This document shows positions 15,601 to 23,647 of a stretch of 64,000 bases of DNA, piece after piece. Each line of letters opens with the position of its first letter. The first letter of the stretch is position 1. The stretch is from the NCBI GenBank assembly GCA_017416765.1, contig JAFQBE010000012.1:1-64000 (forward strand), read 5' to 3'. Under the pieces are notes generated by a model. It was not told the DNA's origin, searched no databases, and was given only the letters and a program-made list of their open reading frames with translations. The translations under genes and the position numbers were made by a program. This stretch comes from Clostridia bacterium. GTDB lineage: Bacteria > Bacillota > Clostridia > Oscillospirales > Acutalibacteraceae.

Positions 15601-17154
15601 ATGATGAAAAGGATTATTTCAGTTTTACTTTGTCTTGCTTTATTAACAAGCGTGTTTGTTATTTCTGTGCCTGCTTCGCAACCGGCTGTTGACGGGGCTG
15701 ACATTCCGGTAATTCATGTTTGCGGCTCGGGTGCATTGCTTGTTCGTATAAACGAAGAAGGAAAAAAAGAAACCGTTTACCCGCTTAACATTGAAGGCAG
15801 CTATATTGAAGAAAAGGCTAAAGAATTCCTGCCTGTTTTTGCCAAAGCTTTTTTTACTCAGGAATGGGAAGAATTCTGCGACGTGCTGGTTGACATTCTT
15901 GTGCCTGTGCTTGAGCCTATGGCACTTGATAAAAACGGTGAAGCATCCGACGGCAGCCGTGCTGACTGGACATGGGACAGAAAAACTCTGCCTAACAGAA
16001 AAAACAAGGACGGCAAATACAGCGCTACAGCTTATAAATTCCATTATGACTGGCGACTTGACCCGCTTGTAATTGCCGACACACTTCACAAATATATTGA
16101 AGATATACTTTATGTAACGGGCGAAGAAAAGGTTGCGCTTTACGGCAGATGCCTCGGTTCTAATGTTGTTGCAGCATATATGCACAAATATGACGGTGAG
16201 CATGTACAGGAGGTTATTCACTACGCCAGCAGCGTATACGGTACAGATTCATGCAGCAAGGCATTTACTGGCGAGCTTTATCTGCCCGCAGACGGAATTG
16301 ACCGATTTATGTACGATTATGATTTAGGCATTGAAGATTATTACGCAGAACTTATTCAGTCTTTTATAACACTTTTGAACAAAAACTACGGACTTGACAT
16401 TGCTTGCTGGGCTGTAAACAATGTTTTTAAAGATATCTACCTTGATATTATCCCTGAGGTGTTAATTAAAAGCTACGGCACCTTCCCCGCCTATTGGAGC
16501 ATGGTTAACCCCAACGATTTTGACCGCGCTATGGAAACGGTATTTCATGGCTCGGATTTGACCGAATACGCAGGTCTTATTGAAAAAATTGAATACTACC
16601 ACGAAAATGTTCAGCTTAAATTTGAAGAAATTTCAATGCAGCAAGCTGAAAGAGGTATTGAATTTTCAAATATTGTTAAATACGGTTTGCAGGCTGCACC
16701 GCTTACAAAAAATTCCGATGAGCTTTCCGACAGCATTGTTACGGTTAAAGACGCAAGCTTTGGCGCGACTACAGCAAAAGTTACGGAAAAATTAAGCGAA
16801 GATTATCTTGCAAACGCAACAGATAAATATATTTCACCGGATAAGCAGATTGACGCTTCAACCTGTTTTTCACCGGATACAACATGGTTTGTTAAAAACC
16901 TTGAACATTACACTTTTCCCAACTGTATTAATCCCCTTGTCAGCGAAATTGTAAACAACAAAAACTATACGGTCAATTCAAGTGAAGAATTCCCGCAATA
17001 CATGGTTTATAATCCGGAAGCCGAAACAATATCCCCTATGACAGCGGACAATATGAACACCACAGAAAAGTGGAATGTTACATTCTTTGAAGCGATAAAA
17101 AAATTATTCGGTGCATTGATTGAAGTTATTAAAACTGCGTTTGCAAACGCATAA
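15601..17154 (+). CDS. Exported LCAT-like alpha/beta hydrolase with Cys at the nucleophile elbow
   Basis: A 517-aa secreted protein with a signal peptide (about 1-25). The region YKFHYDWRLDPL (about 147-158) is characteristic of lecithin:cholesterol acyltransferase-like lipases. The nucleophile elbow reads ALYGRCLGSN, with Cys184 where lipases normally have Ser. Family knowledge makes it an acyl hydrolase or transferase on lipids; the Cys makes it either a thiol-nucleophile variant or an inactive relative. It is followed after 12 nt by a DUF4474 protein with a strong AAGGAG site, so the two are probably one operon. The ATG at 15601 has a weak GGTG site; a second ATG follows at once. Confidence 0.78.
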   Translation: MMKRIISVLLCLALLTSVFVISVPASQPAVDGADIPVIHVCGSGALLVRINEEGKKETVYPLNIEGSYIEEKAKEFLPVFAKAFFTQEWEEFCDVLVDILVPVLEPMALDKNGEASDGSRADWTWDRKTLPNRKNKDGKYSATAYKFHYDWRLDPLVIADTLHKYIEDILYVTGEEKVALYGRCLGSNVVAAYMHKYDGEHVQEVIHYASSVYGTDSCSKAFTGELYLPADGIDRFMYDYDLGIEDYYAELIQSFITLLNKNYGLDIACWAVNNVFKDIYLDIIPEVLIKSYGTFPAYWSMVNPNDFDRAMETVFHGSDLTEYAGLIEKIEYYHENVQLKFEEISMQQAERGIEFSNIVKYGLQAAPLTKNSDELSDSIVTVKDASFGATTAKVTEKLSEDYLANATDKYISPDKQIDASTCFSPDTTWFVKNLEHYTFPNCINPLVSEIVNNKNYTVNSSEEFPQYMVYNPEAETISPMTADNMNTTEKWNVTFFEAIKKLFGALIEVIKTAFANA

Positions 17155-17166
17155 AAGGAGCATATC

Positions 17167-18366
17167 ATGAAGAATTTCAAAAAAATAATTGCCGTTATTC
17201 TGTCTTTGATAATTACTGCAACAGCTGCTCTGCCCGCTGTTGCCGTCAGCACTGAACAGGCTGAAATAAGCAGCATAAGCGATTATAAGCAAATGCTTTG
17301 GGAGGAAGGCTTTCCTGTATTTTCAACAGAAAAGTTTATGAAAATTGCCAACATTTTTAACAGTATAATTCGTCTTTTCACATGGCAATGGATATTTCCG
17401 GAAAACCATTTCAATGTAACAATTGATGATTTTGTAACCAACGCTTGCGACTATGTTTTTGAAAACTGCTGCCTCGATATTGTAACTCTGCTTACAAATA
17501 TCCCCGATATTAATGGCTTTGCGGAAATTACAACAAAAGTTTTTAACATTGATACCGTAGAATTCAGAAACCAGATGTACGCAAAGCGCGATGAATATTG
17601 GGACCAGGGCAACACATTTCTTTCAAGCGCCTGCGATTTGCTTGGCGCATACATGAGCGTTATTGAGCTATGCGAAGTTTATGCCGAGCCCACAGCAAAC
17701 AATCCCGTTGTTTACGAAGTAAGAATCCGCCTGACCTACCGCGACGGTGGCTCAGATATCATCAACCCCGGTATATTTATTAACACCGAAACCGGTGAAT
17801 GTACCAACAGAAACAACAGCGGACTTGTAAAAACAGGCTTTAATTTCTCACTTGCAGATATGATGGTATATGCAACAATTGACTGCTGGATGAGAGATTT
17901 CGGCTTCTGCGTTTTTTATGACATAGCCGCCAATTCAATGCCCTTGCTCTGGAACTACGAAACAAGAAGATTCAAATTTGATTACAACGGACTTGAATGG
18001 ATGATTCAGATATGGAAAGGCAATTACCTTATCACCAACGGCGGCGAAGTGGGACTTTATAACAGAAAGCCGGGGTCATTCGGCACATTCTACAACACCG
18101 CTACGGATGACCAGCTGCTTGAAATGAGCATGCAGGTATACCACGGCGATGACCTGATTGTTGAGCAAAAGCCGCAAAAGCACTGGTGGATAAACGGTTT
18201 TAACATGAGCGACAGAATGTATCTGCCCGAAAGCCTTACATTAAAATTCAGCATAGTTTTGCCTGATGAAGAAATGCTGAATGCCTTCTGCGAAGCAATA
18301 GATAACCATTATAAGCACGATGTTACATATAGTGTTGACGGTCTGATAATTAATGCTGTGTGGTAA
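17167..18366 (+). CDS. Exported DUF4474-family protein
   Basis: A 399-aa secreted protein of unknown function. The signal peptide is MKNFKKIIAVILSLIITATA, cut near AVAVS. The C-terminal ~200 residues contain FGFCVFYDIAANSMPLLWNY and LEWMIQIWKGNYLITNGGE, which match what I know of the DUF4474 domain (a W-K-G-x-Y core with G-x-E-x-G-x-Y following). The middle is helical and Cys-containing. It is second in an operon with the LCAT-like hydrolase and ends in a strong terminator. A lipid- or wall-related role is inferred only from this partner. Confidence 0.75.
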   Translation: MKNFKKIIAVILSLIITATAALPAVAVSTEQAEISSISDYKQMLWEEGFPVFSTEKFMKIANIFNSIIRLFTWQWIFPENHFNVTIDDFVTNACDYVFENCCLDIVTLLTNIPDINGFAEITTKVFNIDTVEFRNQMYAKRDEYWDQGNTFLSSACDLLGAYMSVIELCEVYAEPTANNPVVYEVRIRLTYRDGGSDIINPGIFINTETGECTNRNNSGLVKTGFNFSLADMMVYATIDCWMRDFGFCVFYDIAANSMPLLWNYETRRFKFDYNGLEWMIQIWKGNYLITNGGEVGLYNRKPGSFGTFYNTATDDQLLEMSMQVYHGDDLIVEQKPQKHWWINGFNMSDRMYLPESLTLKFSIVLPDEEMLNAFCEAIDNHYKHDVTYSVDGLIINAVW

Positions 18367-18377
18367 TAATTAAACTC

Positions 18378-18414
18378 AAAGAGCAACTTCACTTTTTTGT
18401 GAAGCTGCTCTTTT
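18378..18414 (+). terminator. Rho-independent terminator of the hydrolase/DUF4474 operon
   Basis: AAAGAGCA-AC-TTCAC stem pairs with GTGAA-GC-TGCTCTTTT, followed by ATTTATT, 11 nt after the stop codon. Confidence 0.92.
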
Positions 18415-18448
18415 ATTTATTGTGTGGGTGTTAAATTTCAAACTATTC

Positions 18449-18754
18449 TTATTTATCGTTTGGGTCAGAATTATTATTTTGATTTTCGAACATATAATAA
18501 ACAATCCAAAGTATAAGTAAAACAGCTACCGGTGCAAGGATTATCACTAAAAATAAAGCCATATTAATATCACTTTCACCAAAGGCATTATAAAAACAGA
18601 AAACAGAATAAAAAACACCGCCAAATACGCTAAACAATAATCTTAATAATCTTGCAAACGGTTTATCGCCAAGGAAACGGTTGCATATTAACGAAATTGC
18701 TTTTCCAACTAAAAATCCATCAAAAATAATAAGAATTATAAACAGCAAATCCAC
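18449..18754 (-). CDS. Small membrane protein, function unknown
   Basis: A 101-aa protein with two or three hydrophobic helices. The start is GTG 18754, reading VDLLFIILIIFDGF after GGAGG at 7 nt; an upstream ATG at 18835 has no ribosome site and adds unrelated residues. It ends with a polar Asn/Asp-rich tail (ENQNNNSDPNDK). No family is recognised. It lies alone between the DUF4474 operon and the edge of the accessory island. Confidence 0.65.
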   Translation of the reverse strand: MDLLFIILIIFDGFLVGKAISLICNRFLGDKPFARLLRLLFSVFGGVFYSVFCFYNAFGESDINMALFLVIILAPVAVLLILWIVYYMFENQNNNSDPNDK

Positions 18755-18826
18755 AGTATTTCCTCCAAAATAAAAAATGTGAGCAACCGAAGTCACCCAC
18801 ACCGAAAAACGCAAACTCCGATTGCT

Positions 18827-18985
18827 GCTACACAAACTAAATCAGAATTAGAGTATCGCTACCATAATCAATTAGTGGAATTTGCGCTTTTACCAAATTC
18901 ATTAATTGATTATGACAAAATAAGGGTATATTTATCCCTAAACGAGAAAAGATACCGCTAATTCCGAATATTCAGTTTGTGTAGC
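18827..18985. repeat. 159-nt foldback element
   Basis: Ends are exact inverted copies GCTACACAAACT (18827-18838) and AGTTTGTGTAGC (18974-18985). Nested inside are GAATTAG/CTAATTC and ATAATCAATTA/TAATTGATTAT, so most of the segment can fold into one long imperfect hairpin. There is no coding potential. It looks like a small MITE at the left edge of the accessory island. Confidence 0.6.
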
Positions 18986-19037
18986 AATATAAGTATATCA
19001 TAAAATATCACAAAATTTCAATATCATTATTAAAAAA

Positions 19038-19409
19038 CTAAATTAGACTTAAATACTTAACATTGTAAAATTCAATAGTTGTTGCTTTGTGTTCTCCGTC
19101 ATATATAGCAAGAGGAAACCAAATGTCATTAATAAACTCTGTGAAAGGAGTTTTTGCTTCGTTAATAAGCCGTTGTTGCTTTCTGATTGGGTCTAAAACT
19201 TCTTTTTCATATTCCTCTTGCACTTTTGCTTCCCATTCTGCGGCGGCTTTCTCTGCGGCTTTTAATGCCTTTGCAGGGGACAATCCGTCAGGCGCAAACC
19301 AAGTTGTGTATTGATTGATTTGCTTTCCGATTTCGTTTCTTCCGAGATACGCACGGAATTTGAATGAAACTGTTTTGCCGTTCTTCTTGTTTTCAATTAC
19401 TGTTGCCAA
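19038..19409 (-). pseudogene. Tyrosine integrase, N-terminal remnant
   Basis: A 123-aa frame starting at TTG 19409 after AAAGGA. It contains an arm-type DNA-binding domain (FKFRAYLGRNEIGKQINQYT) and the start of the core-binding SAM-like domain (FTEFINDIWFPLAIYDGEH). It stops there, whereas full integrases reach about 380-420 aa with the R-H-R-Y catalytic domain, none of which is present. It is thus a decayed integrase marking the left side of the island. Confidence 0.8.
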
Positions 19410-19507
19410 AAAAATAAATCCTTTCCGTGCATTTAACGCTTCGGATTGGATTTTTTAGCGATTCTGTGTGCTTTTTTGTGTGCTTTTTTTCAAGATTGAA
19501 GCAAAGT

Positions 19508-19549
19508 AAAAAAAGAATCGTCAAAACCCTTGAGATTTCAACGATTCTT
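19508..19549 (-). terminator. Hairpin terminator between the integrase relic and tnpV
   Basis: AAGAATCGT/ACGATTCTT stem; on the minus strand it is followed by a run of T. It would stop leftward transcription from entering the integrase relic. Confidence 0.7.
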
Positions 19550-19662
19550 AGTGGTGCGAGTGTTCATAAGGGATTTACTCAAAATATAAGTAAAACCGGC
19601 TTCAAACATAGTATTCTGCACTCCTACCTTGCTTAAAAGAGTAAACAGAAAGGACAAATACT

Positions 19663-20025
19663 ATGAAAACTAATAATATTTCTTACAGACGAGTTGGCGA
19701 CTACAATATTCCTAACCTTGTATTACCATCCGAAGAAACAAATACCACTCTCAGCAGATGGGGAATGTTACATAAAAATTATCTTCTGAAACATAAGAAG
19801 GTTGTATTTGCGACGCTGCTAGCAGAAGGCAAACTGTGGCAGTGCCTCGCAGATATTGATACTCAGGCACAACAGATGTTTGATACTCTTGTTGAACAAC
19901 TGAAAAAGGCTGAAGGTGTAACGGAGCAACTGAAAGAAGAAAATCAGATGGAGTGGGTATGTAGTATGCAAAACATTGAGTCAAGAGCAAATGAGCTAGT
20001 ATATAAGGAGCTGATATATGTATGA
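19663..20025 (+). CDS. tnpV: TnpV-like transposon protein
   Basis: A 120-aa protein resembling TnpV of Tn4451-type mobilizable transposons, with the typical opening ISYRRVGDYNIPNLVLP and the run GMLHKNYLLKHKKVVFATLL. TnpV is carried by these elements and is thought to assist excision; its exact role is not settled. The C-terminal half is helical with a Glu/Lys-rich coiled-coil segment. Its stop overlaps the start of a 51-aa gene (ATGA). Finding it at the left end, with the recombinase at the right, supports one mobile element. Confidence 0.8.
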   Translation: MKTNNISYRRVGDYNIPNLVLPSEETNTTLSRWGMLHKNYLLKHKKVVFATLLAEGKLWQCLADIDTQAQQMFDTLVEQLKKAEGVTEQLKEENQMEWVCSMQNIESRANELVYKELIYV

Positions 20026-20177
20026 GTGTAAACTATGATATTGAAGTGCCTAACGAATACTCTGCTGATCTTTGGAAGCTACTAACTGATAATTTCAATA
20101 TTATTCTTACAAAAAGGCAACACTCTCCTAATGGTGAAGTTTTATATGTAGAATTGAAGATTATCGAATCAAAATAA
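20022..20177 (+). CDS. 51-aa protein coupled to tnpV
   Basis: An ATG at 20022 overlaps the tnpV stop (ATGA), and the frame runs 51 codons to TAA at 20177: MSVNYDIEVPNEYSADLWKL and on to an acidic/basic tail ending IIESK. A purine-rich AAGGAG lies 12 nt upstream inside tnpV. The overlap, codon use and the terminator soon after support a real gene. No family is recognised. Neither membrane segments nor Cys are present, so it is a small cytoplasmic partner of TnpV, if expressed. Confidence 0.6.
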   Translation: MSVNYDIEVPNEYSADLWKLLTDNFNIILTKRQHSPNGEVLYVELKIIESK

Positions 20178-20204
20178 AAGATTAAACATAATTCTAAGGT
20201 ATAT

Positions 20205-20243
20205 AGTCACGAAATGTTTTTTATAAAATGTTTCGTGACTTTC
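20205..20243 (+). terminator. Terminator after tnpV and the 51-aa gene
   Basis: AGTCACGAAA/TTTCGTGACT with internal A/T pairing, followed by TTCTATT. The rest of the gap to the sigma gene (to 20472) is AT-rich and holds the palindrome at 20404-20420 and no other feature I can support. Confidence 0.75.
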
Positions 20244-20403
20244 TATTATAGTTTTATGCAAAAAATAAAAGCCTTAAAATATCTATATTTTTTAGTTTAA
20301 TGAGCAATACTGCAAAAAAGTAGAAAATTAAGTCAAAATTGCATAACAAATAACACAAATAATATGTTATAATTATATAAATACAGTCAAATCTTAAATT
20401 TTC

Positions 20404-20420
20404 TTGTCACATTATGACAA
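20404..20420. promoter_or_regulatory. Palindrome TTGTCA-N5-TGACAA upstream of the ECF sigma gene
   Basis: An exact 6-bp inverted repeat with 5-nt spacer, 53 nt before the sigma-factor ATG. It overlaps possible sigma-A elements (ATGACA and TATATG 17 nt apart). It fits an operator for a dimeric repressor, but no cognate regulator is identified. The TGTAAGA/GACTATA motif is absent here, so the sigma gene seems to be transcribed independently of its own product. Confidence 0.35.
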
Positions 20421-20472
20421 TCAAAACGATTACTATTATATGGGAATAATTTGAAAAGAGGATATAGAGAAA

Positions 20473-21009
20473 ATGGATTATAATAAAAAAATAGTAAACG
20501 AGTTATGGCAAGAGCATGAGCCGTATATTCGCAAACTATGTACATATAAACTAAAAAGTTTACCTGATTATGTTGATGATTGCGTTCAAGATGTTTTTCT
20601 TGATTTATCCGATGCCATAAATAAAGGAAAAACAATAGAATATCCAAAAGCTTGGTTGACAAAGGTAGCAAACAATAAAATTAAAGATATTTATACGCAA
20701 GTAAAAAAGGATGCAGAAAGACTTATCCCCCTTGACTCTCAAAATCTTGACAACACTTACTCGGGTGTCATTTATGATGAATATTTCACAATTAAAGATG
20801 AGGAAATTCCGGTTCTTAAAGAAAAAGTTATTAATATGCTTGATGATAATGAACAGCAATTACTATATGACAGATACACATTAAAGAAAGCTATTTCTAT
20901 AATTGCTAAAGAGCATAATACTACAGAGAATAACATTTATCAGAAACTATTTAGATTGAAACAAAAGACCAAGATGTTAATCGAAAATGTATTAAACGAA
21001 AAAAATTAA
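20473..21009 (+). CDS. ECF-type RNA polymerase sigma factor
   Basis: A 178-aa group 4 sigma factor that directs RNA polymerase to a small regulon. Region 2 spans about 12-75 (LPDYVDDCVQDVFLDLSDAI, AWLTKVANNKIKD) and region 4 about 115-170 (LDDNEQQLLYDRYTLKKAIS, TENNIYQKLFRLKQK). It is followed directly by a membrane protein with anti-sigma layout. Its likely targets are the three TGTAAGA-N15-GACTATA promoters in this island, none of which precedes the sigma gene itself. The gene is AT-rich like the rest of the cargo. Confidence 0.88.
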   Translation: MDYNKKIVNELWQEHEPYIRKLCTYKLKSLPDYVDDCVQDVFLDLSDAINKGKTIEYPKAWLTKVANNKIKDIYTQVKKDAERLIPLDSQNLDNTYSGVIYDEYFTIKDEEIPVLKEKVINMLDDNEQQLLYDRYTLKKAISIIAKEHNTTENNIYQKLFRLKQKTKMLIENVLNEKN

Positions 21010-21018
21010 TAATTTTTT

Positions 21019-21047
21019 TGTAAGAAATCTAAATATGTTAGACTATA
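21019..21047 (+). promoter_or_regulatory. ECF promoter 1 (anti-sigma operon)
   Basis: TGTAAGA (21019-21025), 15 nt, GACTATA (21041-21047). The predicted start lies just before the anti-sigma ribosome site GGAGG (21053-21057), giving an almost leaderless mRNA. The same two heptamers at the same spacing occur at 22524 and 27265. Confidence 0.75.
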
Positions 21048-21068
21048 TAGTTGGAGGTAGAATGAATA

Positions 21069-21866
21069 ATGCTTACAGATAAAGAGTTTTTATCCTTCAT
21101 CAACGACAAATCACTTGACGGTTCATTAGAAGAAAACCTTAACAAAATAATTGATGAAGAGATGGAAAAGTCCGAAGAAGAAATGGATGCAGAGCTTATT
21201 GAGTATTGTTTAGACAAATTAAGCAAGCTCGAAGCTGAAACACCTGCTACAGAAGAAAAGAAAGGTAATGGTGATTCCAATGGTAAACACATAAAACTCA
21301 AATTAAAAAAGGTTATTGCAGTTGCCGCTGCAATTGCAGTCTTTCTCGTTGGCACATTGTCGGTATCTGCAGTTGTATTTGATGTTAATTTGTTTGATGG
21401 TATTGTTGAACTATATAATGATTATATTCGTATTAATTTTGACAAAACCGATGATAAAGCTGATGAATACCAACTCCTCGGTACAGAACTCGCCAAAGAA
21501 CTTGCTGATAATGGGTTTAATGAAGTGCTTTTACCGGAAGCTTTTTTCTCAGAATATTATGAAATTCAAAAAATGGAGTATGATGTTACTGAAGTCGTTG
21601 TAACTGCAAATATAACTTTTAATTATGAAAATAAACATGGTTACATTAATATAAGCAAATATTCTATGAATGAAATTGTGCCGGATGTTGAATTTCTTAA
21701 CGTCACAAGTAATATTGAAGAACTGACAATAGGTAATACAACTGTATACTGTTTTATGCAAGATGATGCTACGGCAATTACTTATAGGGATGGTTTATTT
21801 ATTTATTTCATTCAAATCCCGTTAAGTTTAGATGATGCAATAGAATTTGCAAAAACTATTAAATAA
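21069..21866 (+). CDS. Membrane-anchored anti-sigma factor, probable
   Basis: A 265-aa protein with the layout of a transmembrane anti-sigma factor. An acidic cytoplasmic N-terminal part (1-75) is followed by a basic stretch and one membrane helix (VIAVAAAIAVFLVGTLSVSA, about 80-100), then an extracellular domain of about 160 residues similar in style to DUF4367 sensor domains (GNTTVYCFMQDDATAITYRD). It would hold the sigma factor at the membrane until an external signal arrives. The start is the ATG at 21069; an ATG 7 nt earlier stops after six codons. It has its own ECF promoter between it and the sigma gene, giving negative feedback. Confidence 0.78.
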   Translation: MLTDKEFLSFINDKSLDGSLEENLNKIIDEEMEKSEEEMDAELIEYCLDKLSKLEAETPATEEKKGNGDSNGKHIKLKLKKVIAVAAAIAVFLVGTLSVSAVVFDVNLFDGIVELYNDYIRINFDKTDDKADEYQLLGTELAKELADNGFNEVLLPEAFFSEYYEIQKMEYDVTEVVVTANITFNYENKHGYINISKYSMNEIVPDVEFLNVTSNIEELTIGNTTVYCFMQDDATAITYRDGLFIYFIQIPLSLDDAIEFAKTIK

Positions 21867-21878
21867 GGAGTGTTTGTT

Positions 21879-22391
21879 TTGAAGAAAATTATATCAATAT
21901 GTTTAGTTTTATTATCAATTTCAAGTATGATGTCAATTAATGCTTTTGCAGTGGATTTAGTTGGTGAGGATATACTTGTAATAGAAGATGACATTATTGA
22001 AGAAGTATATGGATTATACAACACAAACAATAGTTCAAATATAAGTTTAATGTCAACGGGATTGATAGTGAGCAAATCCTTGAAATTATCAAAAACCTCA
22101 AATGGTTTAATAATTACTGCTACAACAGTAGGCAATGCTGATGTAAAAAAATGTGGTTTTACTTATATTAAATTACAGAGATTAATTAACGGCACTTGGA
22201 CAGACTACACTACTTACTGCTATTATGACCAATACTCCGAATCGACATCAAAAACATTTTCAAAAACTATTACTGCCCCTACAGGATATACCTATCGTGT
22301 AATTTGTGAACATTATGCTGAGAAAACCAAACTTTTAATTTTTAAAGAAACGGAAACAAGTTATAATGTAACCTCTTCGTTAGCGTTTTGA
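21879..22391 (+). CDS. Small secreted protein downstream of the anti-sigma gene
   Basis: A 170-aa exported protein. The start is TTG 21879, 8 nt after AAGGAG; the in-frame GTG at 21870 falls inside that site. The signal peptide (KKIISICLVLLSISSMMSIN, cut after AFA) is followed by an acidic segment and then a beta-rich domain with repeated T/S strands (SNGLIITATTVGNADVKKCG, YRVICEHYAEKTK) and three Cys. It resembles small clostridial secreted proteins of the DUF6147 type, but I am not certain. It is co-transcribed with the anti-sigma gene and could be a signal protein or effector of the system. Confidence 0.7.
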   Translation: MKKIISICLVLLSISSMMSINAFAVDLVGEDILVIEDDIIEEVYGLYNTNNSSNISLMSTGLIVSKSLKLSKTSNGLIITATTVGNADVKKCGFTYIKLQRLINGTWTDYTTYCYYDQYSESTSKTFSKTITAPTGYTYRVICEHYAEKTKLLIFKETETSYNVTSSLAF

Positions 22392-22414
22392 TTATATATT
22401 TTTATGTTTCATAT

Positions 22415-22452
22415 AAACCCCGTACAATTTGTGTTAATTGTATGGGGTTTAT
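22415..22452 (+). terminator. Terminator of the anti-sigma/secreted-protein operon
   Basis: AAACCCC-G-TACAATT pairs with AATTGTA-T-GGGGTTT, followed by ATTGTGT. The stem is strong and the U-tail poor. Confidence 0.75.
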
Positions 22453-22523
22453 TGTGTCTGAAAATAAACGTTTTTCTTACAAATCCTACAAAATTAATAA
22501 GAAATATTTATGCAATATGTTTT

Positions 22524-22552
22524 TGTAAGATTTTAAATTATTGAGGACTATA
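22524..22552 (+). promoter_or_regulatory. ECF promoter 2 (radical SAM/RiPP operon)
   Basis: TGTAAGA (22524-22530), 15 nt, GACTATA (22546-22552), with extra shared T residues before the -35. The start would be near 22558, leaving a ~55-nt leader to the radical SAM gene, which has an AGGGG ribosome site. Confidence 0.75.
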
Positions 22553-22612
22553 TTATTGAAAACCGATTTTTTTATCAGAATGAAAATTTTAGTTTAACTA
22601 GGGGTTGATTGT

Positions 22613-23647
22613 ATGAGTAGAAGTGTTCTTGAAACTATAGGTATAGATATTACATATAATTGTAATTATCGATGCAAACATTGTTTTAATTCTAGTGGAA
22701 CACATAATTTTGCAAAGGAAATGACTGACGAAACATTGAAGCAATTAGTAAATGATATTTCAAAGTTAAATTTAAGAGGAGCATGTATTTGCGGAGGAGA
22801 ACCACTTTTGCGAAAAAAAATCTTATTAGAAATTATTGATCTATATAAATCAAGCAATCCTATACAAGGTTTTAATATGGTAAGCAACGGATTCTATATA
22901 GACAGACAGACTGCCCATGATTTAAAAAGTGCTGGAATTAATTCTGTTCAAATAAGTTTAGATGGTGCCACTGCTGAAACCCATAATTGGTTAAGAAATA
23001 ATACAGATGCATATGAACATGCAATAAAAGCCATTGATTTTTTAGTAAAATCGGATATTGATGTTAGTGTTGCATGTGTTCCAAATAAGCAGAATTTTAA
23101 TGAAATATCAGAATTAATTGATTTGTGTCAAAAATTAGGTGTCAACAGAATAAGATTTCAACCACTAATGAGTCTCGGACGAGGAAAAAATATGGAGCAA
23201 TATTTTTTAAATGATGAAGAATATTTTGTATTGTCCAGAAAACTTGATTCAAAAAGAAGTAGTAACAGCCATATTCAAATAGAATGGGGGGATCCGATTG
23301 AGCATCTTTTTGCATATTGTAGTGGTTTTTCAGGATTAAAATTTATTGAAATAAGTGCTTATGGCGATTTGCTAATATCGCCTTATTTGCCTCTAAAATT
23401 AGGTAATATTACCAGACATAATATATTTGATTATATAAATGCAGGATTAACAGATGTATTAAATAATGATTTCATAAGGCTGATTACATCATTGATAACA
23501 GATGCAGCAAAAATGGATGAGCAATCTAGAAAAGTTTTACCTGAAATATTTACAGGAAATGATATTTCAATAGATATCATAGACGAGAATTTTTCAGAAA
23601 AAACATTAATGTTTGTACAAAGATACACAAAAGGGGAAACATTATGA
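22613..23647 (+). CDS. Radical SAM peptide-modifying enzyme, probable
   Basis: A 344-aa radical SAM enzyme. The [4Fe-4S]-binding motif is C17-N-Y-R-C21-K-H-C24 and the SAM-binding GGEP is in GACICGGEPLLRKK. The family fold continues through VQISLDGATAETHNWLR and NRIRFQPLMSLGRG, as in SPASM/Twitch peptide maturases. The C-terminal part has the SPASM-like YGDLLISPYLP but lacks the Cys cluster, so no auxiliary cluster is apparent. It is the first gene of an operon with an RRE protein, a Gly-Gly precursor and an exporter, so it probably modifies that peptide. The reaction (crosslink, epimerisation or other) cannot be told. Its stop overlaps the next start (ATGA). Confidence 0.87.
   Translation: MSRSVLETIGIDITYNCNYRCKHCFNSSGTHNFAKEMTDETLKQLVNDISKLNLRGACICGGEPLLRKKILLEIIDLYKSSNPIQGFNMVSNGFYIDRQTAHDLKSAGINSVQISLDGATAETHNWLRNNTDAYEHAIKAIDFLVKSDIDVSVACVPNKQNFNEISELIDLCQKLGVNRIRFQPLMSLGRGKNMEQYFLNDEEYFVLSRKLDSKRSSNSHIQIEWGDPIEHLFAYCSGFSGLKFIEISAYGDLLISPYLPLKLGNITRHNIFDYINAGLTDVLNNDFIRLITSLITDAAKMDEQSRKVLPEIFTGNDISIDIIDENFSEKTLMFVQRYTKGETL

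Noticed and set aside
22475-22481. TGTAAGA on the minus strand as a fourth ECF promoter
   Set aside because: At the required 15-nt distance there is no GACTATA, only AGACACA, and no gene lies downstream on that strand.
22613-23647. Full SPASM domain in the radical SAM protein
   Set aside because: The C-terminal region has the fold-like strands but not the Cys needed for auxiliary iron-sulfur clusters.
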